A stretch of 64,000 nucleotides of DNA from Stenocarpella maydis (taxonomy: Eukaryota; Ascomycota; Sordariomycetes; Diaporthales; Diaporthaceae), in NCBI GenBank assembly GCA_002270565.1, contig NQMI01000050.1, positions 136,236-200,235 of the forward strand, in the 5' to 3' direction. Every line of letters begins with the position of its first letter. The stretch's first letter is position 1. The notes under the pieces are model-generated. The model had not been told where the DNA came from. It did not search any database and saw only the letters and a list, made by a program, of their open reading frames with translations. Shown here in pieces: positions 55,041 to 64,000 of the stretch. Position numbers and translations under genes: made by a program.

Positions 55041-57026
55041 ATGACTGACTTCATGTCTAAATATGGTGCCGTACTATGGGCAAGCGTCTTTGTCTTGCTT
55101 TACATCGCCTATCGTGCAGCGTTACCGAAGCCCTTGCCTAACATTCCATACAACCATGACGCAGCTAAGAAGCTTTTGGGCGATGTGCCCGAGATGATGA
55201 GCTATGTCCGGCGCACAAAGCGAATATTCGTACGTTTCATCGTCTTTCTATGAATGATCACTAGCAATATGCGCCCCCCCTCCAAGGCAAGGGAGGAGAG
55301 AGAAAAAAAAAAAAAGGGACCGATATGCTGACCCCCCTAGTGCTGGCTCACCTCGTTGACAGACAGGCACAACAGCCCGATCGTGCAAGTATTCATCAAG
55401 CCCTTCTCGCTCCCCTGGGTCATTATCACAGACCCCCTCGAGAGCCAGGACATTCTCCTCCGGCGCAGCCGCGAGTTCGACCGGTCGCCCATGCTCGGCG
55501 AGTTCGCCGGCGGACTGATGCCCGAGCAGCACTCGCACCACCTCAGCAACGACGCACTGTTCCGCCGGAACCGGGCGCTCATCAACCGCAAGTACCATTC
55601 TTGACCTGCTACAGTTCCCCGATCTTTCAGCCTCGGGATGTTCCAGAATCAGCCAGCCACCCTGGGACCCGCAGCAAGTGGCTGACGTGTATCTTAGACC
55701 TCATGGCCCCGACATTTATACGCGAGGTCAGCGCGCCCGAGATGTACCGCGCTGCGCAGGAGATGATGTGCGTGTGGGGGGTCAAGTGCGACAAGGCGGG
55801 CGGCAGGCCGTTCCCTGCCCACCATGACCTGACGTACCTCGCCCTGGACGCCATCCTCGCGGCGGTGTTTGGCCCCTCTGATGAGGCCAACGTCACCTCG
55901 CGGCGCCTCCGCGAGGTCCAGGAGTGGGGAGCCGGGGCTGGCCCCACGGGAAGCGACGATGAAGCGGTCCCGTTCCCCGAGGGTGAGGGGATCGTGCCGC
56001 CCATCTCCGCGGCCATCATCACCCTCGCCATGTCCCTGAGCGACAACCAGCTCTCGCCCGTGCCGGCCCTCACGTCCTGGGTGATGCGCAAGCTCCCCTA
56101 CATGCGGCGGGCCATGGCCGTCAAGGACGAGTACGTCCGCCGCAAGGTCGACGAGTGCGTCCCCCTCGTCGAGGCCGCCGACCGCGACGACGACGGCCCC
56201 GCGGCCTCCTCCTCCCCCCCACAGCCCCGCAGCGCGCTCCACTCGGTCCTCCTCCGCGAGCGCGAGGCAGCCTCCAGGGAGGGCCGCAGGCCAGAGTACC
56301 ACGGCCGCGCGATATCCGACGAGTTCTTCGGGTTCCTGATGGCGGGGCACGACACCACGGCGACGACGATGGCCTGGTCCGTGAAGCTCCTCGCCGACGC
56401 CGGGGCCGGGCCGCCCAGGCCGCCCCGCGGCGAGCTGCGCGCCTCCGCCGCCGCCTCGCCCGCCGGGCCCCGACGTGCGCGGAGCTCGCGGCCGCGCGCG
56501 CGCCGTACCTGGACGCCTGGTGGTGGAGGAGGCGCTGCGGCACGCCAACCCGATCGCGTTCGTGGCGCGGCGGGCCGGGCCGACGCCGAGGTGCTGGGGC
56601 GGAGGATCCCGCGCGGCACGGACGTGTTCCTCATGGCCAACGGGGCGGATACCTCGCGCCCAACATGGCTGTCGGGGGTAACCTCCGGAGCCCCGGGGCG
56701 GCGCCCGGCGCGAGGGGGCTCACGGGGCTGTGGGAGGATGGGGACATCGCCGAGTTCAGGCCTGAGAGGTGGCTGAGGACGACGGGGGAGGGGCCAGAGG
56801 TGATGTTTGACCCCATGGCTGGGCCGTCGCTGCCCTTTGGGGCGGGCCCGAGGGGGTGTTTCGGGAAGAGGCTTGCGCTGCAGGCCTTGCGGATCCAGAT
56901 TGCGCTCGTGGTGTGGCACTTGAGCTCGGGCGGTGCCCTGATGAGCTCAGCTCGTATGACTCGGTGCAGAAGTTCGCCCGGGAGCCCACCCAGTGCTATG
57001 TCAGGTTGTCAAAGGTCCAGTGGTAA
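55041..57026 (+). pseudogene. Cytochrome P450 with five apparent frameshifts
   Basis: Exon 1 is 55041-55229 (N-terminal membrane anchor), exon 2 is 55341-55591 and exon 3 starts at 55675. P450 landmarks are all present: the I-helix AGHDTTATT, the K-helix EEALRH, the PERF-type FRPERW and the haem loop FGAGPRGCFGKR. However, from about 56,400 on they fall in successively different frames: the I-helix frame, then CAELAAARAPYLDA, VVEEALRHANPIAFVA, AEVLGRRIPRGTDVF, YLAPNMAV through the haem loop, and finally ELSSYDSVQKFAREP to the TAA at 57024. Each shift is in the same direction, as if one base were missing each time. This is either a young pseudogene or an assembly fault in a very GC-rich stretch; no intron explains it. 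Confidence 0.75.
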
Positions 57027-57564
57027 AGGCCGGGCTTTGACGAGTGTGTACATACATGATGATTCCAGCTTCGCCCTCGACAAGATAACAGGTCCCGTGT
57101 GATGAGATCAAGGCTCTACTCAGCCTGCCATGGGATTTTGAACCTCAAATACCTGGTCATGTATATCTTGTCACGCGGAGCTGAGTGTCAGCCCATAGCA
57201 GTGGACAGGCGTAGCCAATCGGGGGGGGGGGCTTACCAGGGCCATTGGTTTGAGCCTGGCCTCGGGCATGATGCGAGATCTGTAGTGGAGACTGAGAGCA
57301 GTTGAATGCCCGCTCGGCACTGGCATCACATTTTCGCGGTGAGCAAGTAGGGGGTGAAACATCACGGACGACCGGGACCTGGGAGGATCCAGGAGAGGTG
57401 CGAGCATGTGAACCAGATGTCTCTTCAGCTTCACCAGGTAGTATCACCAAGTCTGATTCCCCTTGCCAGAGATGTTTGTTACTGGGTCCAAGTGAGACGG
57501 CTCAGTGGTGTTGAGATACCCTAACTAGTTATTACAAGAGCGGTTGGACTGGGGTATATTCCGC
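57027..57564. other. Intergenic region
   Basis: 538 bases between convergent genes, containing a G-run near 57222-57231. Nothing else is seen. Confidence 0.5.
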
Positions 57565-59274
57565 TTATGTGCACTGCACCCCCGCACCAAAATCGCCATC
57601 TGAGAGCTGGACCCATGTGTCATTGGCAGCAAACACGGCCAGGGAGACTGTGTCCTCGCTGTACTTGGGCCACGTAACTGAGACGCCGTCCGTGGGGTCG
57701 GCCGAGGTGTTTGATGCGAACGAGAGCCACAGCGCCTCCATCCCGTAGCTCGTCTCCCATTCGAACTCGGTCGAGTTCCCACGATACTCGTAGTGCGTCC
57801 CGAAGATGAGCGGGAGCTCAGCTGGAGGTTTGCCATTTGGGTCAGTCAAGGCCAGCCTCCTGCGGTGTATGGATGCCTGGAGGTGTAAGCAGGCAGGGCA
57901 CTTGGGCACTTACAACTGTGTGCGGCACCGATCCACGGCAACGGTGAGATGTTGCTAAAGTTTCCCTTGTAGAGGTACCGGTAGGTGGGATATCCAGCTC
58001 TCGCCCGGTTGCTACAAGACATCACCGTCAGCAAATAACGGCCATGACCCGCCAGGAGATGTGTGGCATTCTCACCTCGCTTCTGCCACGACTGGACAGG
58101 CGATGGCCCGTTGGAAGCCGTCTTTGGTCGCTTGCGAAGGGCCTGAGGTCTCGTTAAAGACGCCAGATGACGCGCCCTCGTTGGCGTTGTTGCCAAGGAT
58201 CGCGGGCTATGAACAAGAAATCAGTCTCCGGCGCCTGTGTGCAGTTTGATTCTGTGGGCGACTCACAATCTTGGCCAGCAGGCCGTGGGCTATGCGATCT
58301 GACGTGTTGGAGAAGGACGTGACGTTGTCCATGACTGGGCCCCAGCTCAAGCTCGACGTGTTAGACACGAAGCCCTGCAGCGTATCCGCGTCCACGGCCT
58401 GCACGCACTCCAGCTCCGCGGATGCGTTCCCGGTGAGGCCGCCGCAGCCGACCAGGCCGGCGAGGGTGCTGAAGGTCGTGTAGTTGCCAGGCTGGCGGCC
58501 GAGGTTCGACGGCGAGGCGGCCCCCGAGTCCGAGATGGTACCGGCGACGATGGGGTCGTCCGGGTACCCGTACCCATACATGGACGAGGACATGCCGCCG
58601 GCAGACTGGCCCCACAGGATCATGCGCTCCGGGTCGCCCCCGAATGCCGCGATGTTGTCCCGTGTCCACTCCACCGCCAGGCGCTGGTCCAGGAGCCCGA
58701 CGTTCTCGTGGGCTGCCGCGGCATTGGGGAAGCCGAAGGCGTTCAGCCGGTATTGCAATATCACGACGACGTGCGACTGCGTCCGTTGGATCCACTGGTC
58801 CGGGATCTTGTAGAGCGAGTTCGACCCGCCCGACGTGAAGCCGCCGCCGGGGATGTAGATGAAGACCGGGAGACTCTCGCTGGCCGGGCGGAGAGGCGCA
58901 TATACGTTGACGTAGAGGCAGTCCTCAGAGTCCGGCCCATTGATGAGGAACTGGGTGAGGACCTCGGTGTACAAGCTCGTGCTGCTGCTGAGCTGCTGCT
59001 TGCAGGCCGGGGCGTAAGTAGTCGCGTTGATCGGACCGGGCTCCTTGGTTGGGGGGGTGGGAGGCATGAAGCGCAAAGATCCCACTGGAGGCTCGGCAAA
59101 CGGAAGGCCGAGGAACTGGCGGACGAGCGGCGCGGTTGAGTTGATGAAGCCGGTCGCCTCGCCAACGGTTGTCTGGACGGTGAGCGGTGCGTCACTCTGC
59201 GCCGCGACGCCCTGGATGGAAATGCCCAAGTGGACCACCATCATGGCAGCCACATGCCTCAAGCTGAACGCCAT
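57565..59274 (-). CDS. Secreted type-B carboxylesterase/lipase (second copy)
   Basis: Four exons, 59274-58267, 58206-58076, 58011-57914 and 57821-57565, giving 497 aa. A signal peptide covers about residues 1-25 (MAFSLRHVAAMMVVHLGISI, then QGVAA). Esterase motifs: EDCLYVNVYAP, the oxyanion loop YIPGGGF, nucleophile WGQSAGGMSS, catalytic Glu in NNANEGASS and His in FGTHYEYRG. Many N-glycosylation sequons are present. The intron pattern and sequence differ from the esterase at 36.2-38.0 kb, so it is not a recent tandem copy. Substrate is unknown. A TATAAATA box lies 125 bp upstream of the ATG. Confidence 0.93.
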
Positions 59275-61133
59275 GGCGAGGACTGTCTGGTGACCGTGTC
59301 AGGAGCCGAGAAACCAGCGTAACAAAACAAGAGCCCAGGGGGCCTGCACGATGCAATCTCGAGACGTAGCTGGGCAGTGAGCATGCTCTACGGCGTCGTA
59401 TTTATAGGCTCGCGAGAAGAAATGCCCATTTCTCGTACGGGGAGCGCCTCGGGAGCGAACATTGTGAGAACCGGTGCGGAATCGGTACGGCTTGGTGCTT
59501 TCGTGATGAAGCCGGTGGCAACGGGGGAAAATATTTAGCAGATGCCATCTGTAAGATTCCCCGTGGGGTTTGTGGGGCAGGTTGCCCAGGGGCAACCCAC
59601 TTCCCCGGACGAACGTACATCCTCCCCCAGACATGGTATCTGGCCTCTGTACTCCGTAGTGTAGGCGAGGTAACCATTCAATAGGGGATTTTAATGCTTG
59701 AGTCAGAGACCCCGCACGAGTTGAGAGTCCTGCGCGGATGCAATCAAACAGCGTCAGCGCGGAGACTAGGGGGGGCATATACTCCGTAGTGTCCACCTCC
59801 TTCCGAACTGAGTGATACGCAGCGTAAACTCTTTACCTGGGTGTGGACAAACCAGGCCCGAGGAAAAAGTCCTGGCCGATTGCGTGCTGGTATCGTCTTC
59901 GTCCTTGGCCCTTTCTTCCGGACTTGATGTGTGATGCATGTATGTGGGATAACCGCCGTGCACCATCACTTCTGTGAAAGTCCAAGTTGCGCTAGCATTC
60001 CGAGTTAGTTTTCCTCGTGAAATGACTAAGACGTGCCAGTGTACCTGCCAGGTACCCATTTTAATTAAGCTTATATGGGTGATCGTGGCCACAGAAGCTG
60101 AGCCAGGGCCCCGACAAGACCTCCAGGAGTGAAGGAGCCGAGGCAAGATTTATGGACTCCTGGCCAGCCTGACAGTGATAGTCGGTATCTGTTTCTCGGA
60201 TTCGGGAACCGGCACCGGCATCAGCGCAGAGCATCTTTAGGTGTGAGCCGCAACCCAGTTCGAGGTTGTGGTCATACACAACGATCAACAACACTGGCGA
60301 GAGCTTGGAATACCTAGTCAAGGTGGTGTTGGCTCAGGGAACTGACCGTATTGCTGCTTCAGCCGTGAGTTGCCCGTCACTGAATTGCACAGGCTCTCCG
60401 CCTTGCAAGATACGTTACGGCTGTGATTTTGAGGCACGGGGTTCTCCACCTTGGGTTATTGACGAGCAGGATAGGTTTCTGCACAGCGTTAATGCCACGG
60501 AAATTGTTACTGCCACGAGGCCGTCAACTGGTTCCAAGGCCTACTATGTAGAATAGTGTACCCCGCAGGGAGAAGTGGAGATAGGGATCAGCTCTGACAT
60601 GTGCAAGCGAGCGAGTCTGGAAGGTGAGTAGTGTCTACTCACAAGTTTTTCCAAGACCGAATCCGGTCTAATAAGACTTTGTGGATTGGCGGTTGAAAAC
60701 TCGTGGCCCTTGGTCAGCAGGCGGGCGGATGACGGCGGATGAGCAAGAAGCAGGTCGGCAAGGCGGGCCCACGAAGAGATTCCTTGAGTGGCGCAGGGTG
60801 GTGTGCCCGCGGTGGCTCTGTGGCGTCAGAGTCATTGCTCAGCGCAATGCTTCAAAGCTTGATTCAAGCGTCAGAAATTCCCACAGTTCCCCGCACTGGC
60901 GATGGCCCTCGGCATCATTACTGACCACCGCTCTGCTGAGAGTGGGTTGGACGGACGGGCACCGAAAGAAACCTGCTACTGCTGGGTCCAACTGTGCTAG
61001 GTACACTAAGGTACATATCCTCTCGGGCAAATTAAAACCACACCACACCTGCCTGCCTTGTGCAATGCTGCCCCTCTCTCTGCATCACACCCTCAAGGCC
61101 ACCACCAGAACCAGCACCACCCACCCACACAGG
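59275..61133. other. Intergenic region between divergent genes
   Basis: 1.86 kb without a confident gene. A 13-bp direct repeat TACTCCGTAGTGT occurs at 59650-59662 and 59780-59792. A 96-codon plus frame at 60266-60556 has no recognisable features. Confidence 0.45.
59399..59406 (-). promoter_or_regulatory. TATA box of the 59.3-kb esterase gene
   Basis: TATAAATA on the minus strand, 125-132 bp upstream of the start codon. Confidence 0.55.
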
Positions 61134-62467
61134 ATGGCTCCCCCATTCCGTGCCGAGCACATGGGCTCGCTCCTCCGGCCCCAGCCCCTCCTGGATGCCC
61201 GGGAGGCCATCCGCCAGGGCAAGACGCCCGAGGAGGCCGGCCTGCCCGAGCTGGAGAAGAAGGCGGTGGCGGACGTGGTCAAGGTCCAGACCGACCTGGG
61301 CTTCCGAGCCGTGACGTCGGGCGAGTTCAACCGCACGCGCTTCTGGGGCCTGATGTGGGACGAGTTCGAGGGCACGGTGGCGCTGCAGGAGGCCGACGCC
61401 AGCATGTTCCGCCTGTACCACCCGGACGTCGTGTCGCTCATTGAGAAGGAGCGCAAGGTCATGCCTGGCGACAGCGTCATCGCCGGCTCCAGGCTGGGCC
61501 ACAGCGCCGCCCACAGCAAGAGCAACCTGCACGAGCTGCAGCTCGTCCAGGCCGCCCTGCCCCGGGAGAGGTGGGCCGACATCAAGCTGACCATGATCAC
61601 GCCCGCCTGGTTCCACATGCGCTACAAGCAGGGCAGGGCATACAAGGAGGGCGTGTACGCCAGCGATGCCGAGTACTTCAAGGACGTCGCCAAGGTGTAC
61701 CAGGCCGAGCTGGACCTGCTGTACAAGGCCGGGCTGAGGAACGTGCAGTTTGACGACCCTGGCCTGGCATGTGAGTCTGAACCTGCTGCTGCGCCCTCGG
61801 AGCTGTGTGTCTCGGGGTGAAATGAACCGCCCGCTAGTATATGCATACATGGCACTTGGCCGGCCGCCAACGCCCAACCACACTGACAATTGCTGCAGAC
61901 TTCTGCTCTCAAAAGTTCCGCCAGGGCTGGGAGGAGGACAAGGACAACACGGGCAGCGTCGACGACCTCCTCGATGCTTACATCGCGCTCTACAACGACA
62001 GCATCTCCAAGGTGCCAGCCGACATGCACACGGGCGTGCACCTCTGCCGTGGCAACTTCATCGGCGGGCGGCACTTTGCCGAGGGCGCATACGACATCAT
62101 CGCGTCCAAGCTGTTCCGCGACCTCAAGGTCAACACCTTCTACCTCGAGTACGACACGGAGCGCGCCGGCGGCTTCGAGCCGCTCAAGTACCTGCCCAAG
62201 GACCGCAGCGTGGTGGTGGGTGTCATCAGCACCAAGGTGCGCGACCTCGAGGACAGGGAGGAGATGAAGAGGCGCATATACAAGGCCGCCGAGCACGTGG
62301 CCGAGGGCACGGGCCAGACCAAGGAGGAGGCCCTCAAGCAGATCGCCATCAGCCCGCAGTGCGGCTTCAGCACCCACGAGTCCGGCTACCCGCTGAGCCT
62401 GGAGGACGAGAAGAAGAAGCTGGCGCTGGTGAGGCAGATCGCCGATGAGATCTGGGGCGAGCCCTGA
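61134..62467 (+). CDS. Short MetE-like (cobalamin-independent methionine synthase C-terminal family) protein
   Basis: Two exons, 61134-61770 and 61899-62467, giving 401 aa. The fold is that of the MetE/UROD superfamily catalytic barrel. RAEHMGSLLRP opens it, followed by GFRAVTSGEFNRTRFWG. Zinc-ligand candidates sit at the expected places: His and Cys in GVHLCRGNF, Glu in FYLEYD and Cys in ISPQCGFSTH. It lacks the N-terminal half of true methionine synthase (about 770 aa in fungal Met6), so it is the stand-alone form common in ascomycetes. Such proteins may transfer a methyl group to a thiol other than homocysteine; the acceptor is unknown. The next gene downstream is a zinc-cluster regulator in the same direction, 1.15 kb away. 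Confidence 0.9.
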
Positions 62468-63618
62468 GCGCTCACACCCGAGCTGGCTGGGGGGTGTGGC
62501 GGTGGGTGGGGCCAGGACGAGGCTGTGTGGCGTCACGAGCGTGGATATTCGTAAAAAAGCAAAAAAAGACGGGGTTGTGGCATTTCAACAGCATCAGAGG
62601 TCGTGCGTGCATGGGGCGATTGGATAGATCGCCGGGGTGCTGAGACGGTGTTTGGGTCTGGGGCGGTCTGGTCAATTCGGGAATGGGTGGGCATGATACC
62701 ATGGATTCAACTTCCATTTTGGTTTTGGGCGGCGTGTACCAAGGAATCACTGGCGAGCGGAAATGTGCCCAGGAACATTACGTAGTATATCTGAGCGACG
62801 AAATATCAAGAGATGGCCTGGGATCTTGCATAGTCGAGCAGCAACCGTTGCAAAAGGGGATCTGGCAGCAGAGCAGCAATGCGACGGCATCATGGTGCTT
62901 TGCTGGTGGAGACGTCTATTCCGGAAGTGGCAGCTCGGCAAGAAGCCCAGGTCGCATCGGAGGAACCAAACCATTGGCGCGCATGGGCCCCTTGACAACA
63001 GCCCGTCCTGAAAAGGACCGATGAGGCCAGTCAGTCCCCGGCCGGTGGGCAATTAAATGGTTCCGCAGGCGATGGATGGGAAGCCATGGCATGACGCCCA
63101 AAGAAATACATACATTTCCGTCCAAGGATTACCGCTCGCGCCCCACTGCCCCTGGGCTGATGCCCCTTTCTGGATCCCATCTCGAGGGCCATGTCGTGGC
63201 ACTCACATCATGCCACCCCCGCAATCCCCCCGCGTTTTCTGGGATACCATCTTTTTTGTCTGCCCCCCCCCCGGGAGCCGTCGTTCGTCCCACATCTCTT
63301 CTATCCCTCTTATCTCCCACTGTAACCTTCCTCCCCCTCTATTGTTCCTGCTGCAGGTACGGGTCCAGGTCCAGGTTCAGGCACCGTCCCAGCTGCATCA
63401 CGCATCTTCCTGCTGAGATCCACATGGTTTGGTGACCTGCTATGCGTCTGCGTCTGCATCTCACCGTGCATGTGCCCACCAGTCCGCCTCGGGTCGATCC
63501 GAGGCTGCTGCGCACCACCAAGGCCGAGATTCGAATCCTGTAGCACAAGCCAGGACGACAGATAGCATCATTCCCACCGGCCGTTGCCTGGCCCAGAGCA
63601 GGACGACGTACCGCGCCG
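62468..63618. other. Intergenic region
   Basis: 1.15 kb without a supported gene; it ends in a pyrimidine-rich leader before the zinc-cluster gene. A tRNA B-box-like sequence at about 63527-63537 was examined and rejected. Confidence 0.45.
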
Positions 63619-64000
63619 ATGGATGATGACAAGGACGTTGCGCCGCCGTCTTCTGAGCGGTCCGAGCAGCCTTCCAGGAAGAGACTGAGGACATCCCATG
63701 CCGTGAGCCCTGCCTCCATATTCCCGTCTTGCTCAGTCCTGTACAGACTCATCGATCGCTGACTGCTCTGCCAGTGCGACATCTGTCGGGCGCGCAAAAT
63801 AAGGTTCGGCTCACCCGCTGCACGCCGCCATGTGGCCCTGACGCGTCCCCGGTGGAGTTTCCTCGCGGACAGGGTACGGAGTGCTGATCGTGTTCGACGG
63901 GCAGGTGCGACGGTAACAACCCGTGTACCTCGTGTTCCGTCTCGGAGCAGGACTGCACCTATGGATCCGAAGCCAACTCGTGAGCCCCACGACCCCCCCT
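63619..64000 (+). CDS. Zn(II)2Cys6 transcription factor, 5' part only
   Basis: The gene runs off the window. Coding parts are 63619-63702, 63775-63803 and 63905-63979, after which a donor GTGAGC opens a third intron. The start ATG is chosen because an acidic, then basic, leader (SRKRLRTSHA) runs straight into the zinc cluster. The cluster, CDICRARKIRCDGNNPC followed by TSCSVSEQDC, has the exact spacing CX2CX6CX5CX2CX6C. Two of the three introns seen interrupt or border the motif, which appears only after splicing. The family is fungal-specific and binds CGG-type DNA sites as dimers. Target genes are unknown; the MetE-like gene next door is a candidate. Confidence 0.9.

Noticed and set aside
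36162..59274. Recent duplication of the two carboxylesterases
   Set aside because: Different intron numbers and positions and dissimilar sequence outside the shared motifs.
60266..60556. Plus-strand 96-codon gene
   Set aside because: No signal peptide, domain or supporting splice sites; codon use is not distinctive.
63480..63545. Possible tRNA because of a GATTCGAATCC box
   Set aside because: No A-box, acceptor stem or anticodon stem can be paired around it.

Overview
The window is nuclear DNA from a filamentous ascomycete, most likely a Sordariomycete. The genes carry short (58-118 bp) GT-AG introns with CTRAC-type branch sites. AT-rich islands and the two LTRs of one retroelement differ only by C/T and G/A transitions, as repeat-induced point mutation (RIP) leaves them. 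The families present (2EXR, G1 peptidase, CVNH, Sfh5, Zn2Cys6, fungal malic enzyme) are typical of Pezizomycotina. I rebuilt exon chains by hand; each complete gene model sums to a whole number of codons.

Layout. 1-2 kb: AT-rich RIP-like block. 2.0-3.0: CVNH-domain protein (+). 4.7-6.8: APC permease (+, 8 exons). 7.0-8.8: DHA1-type MFS exporter (-). 9.6-10.9: Sfh5 lipid-transfer protein (-), with a GC-AG intron and a (CAG)15 tract in its leader. 11.7-12.0: solo cytochrome b5 (-). 13.1-14.7: BAHD-like protein lacking the catalytic His (-). 17.1-18.1: G1 glutamic peptidase (+). 18.7-19.5: secreted Cys-rich protein (+). 20.2-22.3: TPR-SET protein (-). 24.1-25.3: 2EXR protein (+). 25.57-27.21: small copia-like LTR element (-) with a perfect 5-bp target duplication. 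27.5-28.15: decayed RNA-ligase-like pseudogene (+). 29.3-31.4: malic enzyme (+). 31.5-33.3: large secreted protein (-). 34.1-35.5: LRR-like protein (-). 36.2-38.0: carboxylesterase (-). 40.1-41.6: ACS-family MFS transporter (+). 44.4-45.1: secreted Gly-rich protein (+). 46.7-47.3: secreted GAAxG-repeat protein (+). 47.4-47.9: SDR pseudogene (-). 48.1-50.0 and 51.4-54.7: divergent lactose-permease-like transporter and GH2 beta-galactosidase. 55.0-57.0: cytochrome P450 whose frame slips five times in the same direction. 57.6-59.3: second carboxylesterase (-). 61.1-62.5: short MetE-like protein (+). 63.6-end: start of a Zn2Cys6 regulator (+).

How the genes work together. The one clear functional unit is the transporter/beta-galactosidase pair around a shared 1.5-kb promoter region, which would import lactose or a related beta-galactoside and hydrolyse it inside the cell. 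The remainder looks like accessory fungal genome: scattered transporters, secreted hydrolases, secreted repeat proteins, decayed genes and a RIP-scarred retroelement. I see no biosynthetic gene cluster with a core synthase and no RNA genes. The less ordinary items are the broken RNA ligase, the GAAxG-repeat secreted protein, the His-to-Arg BAHD protein, the GC-AG intron and an over-represented 10-bp palindrome.
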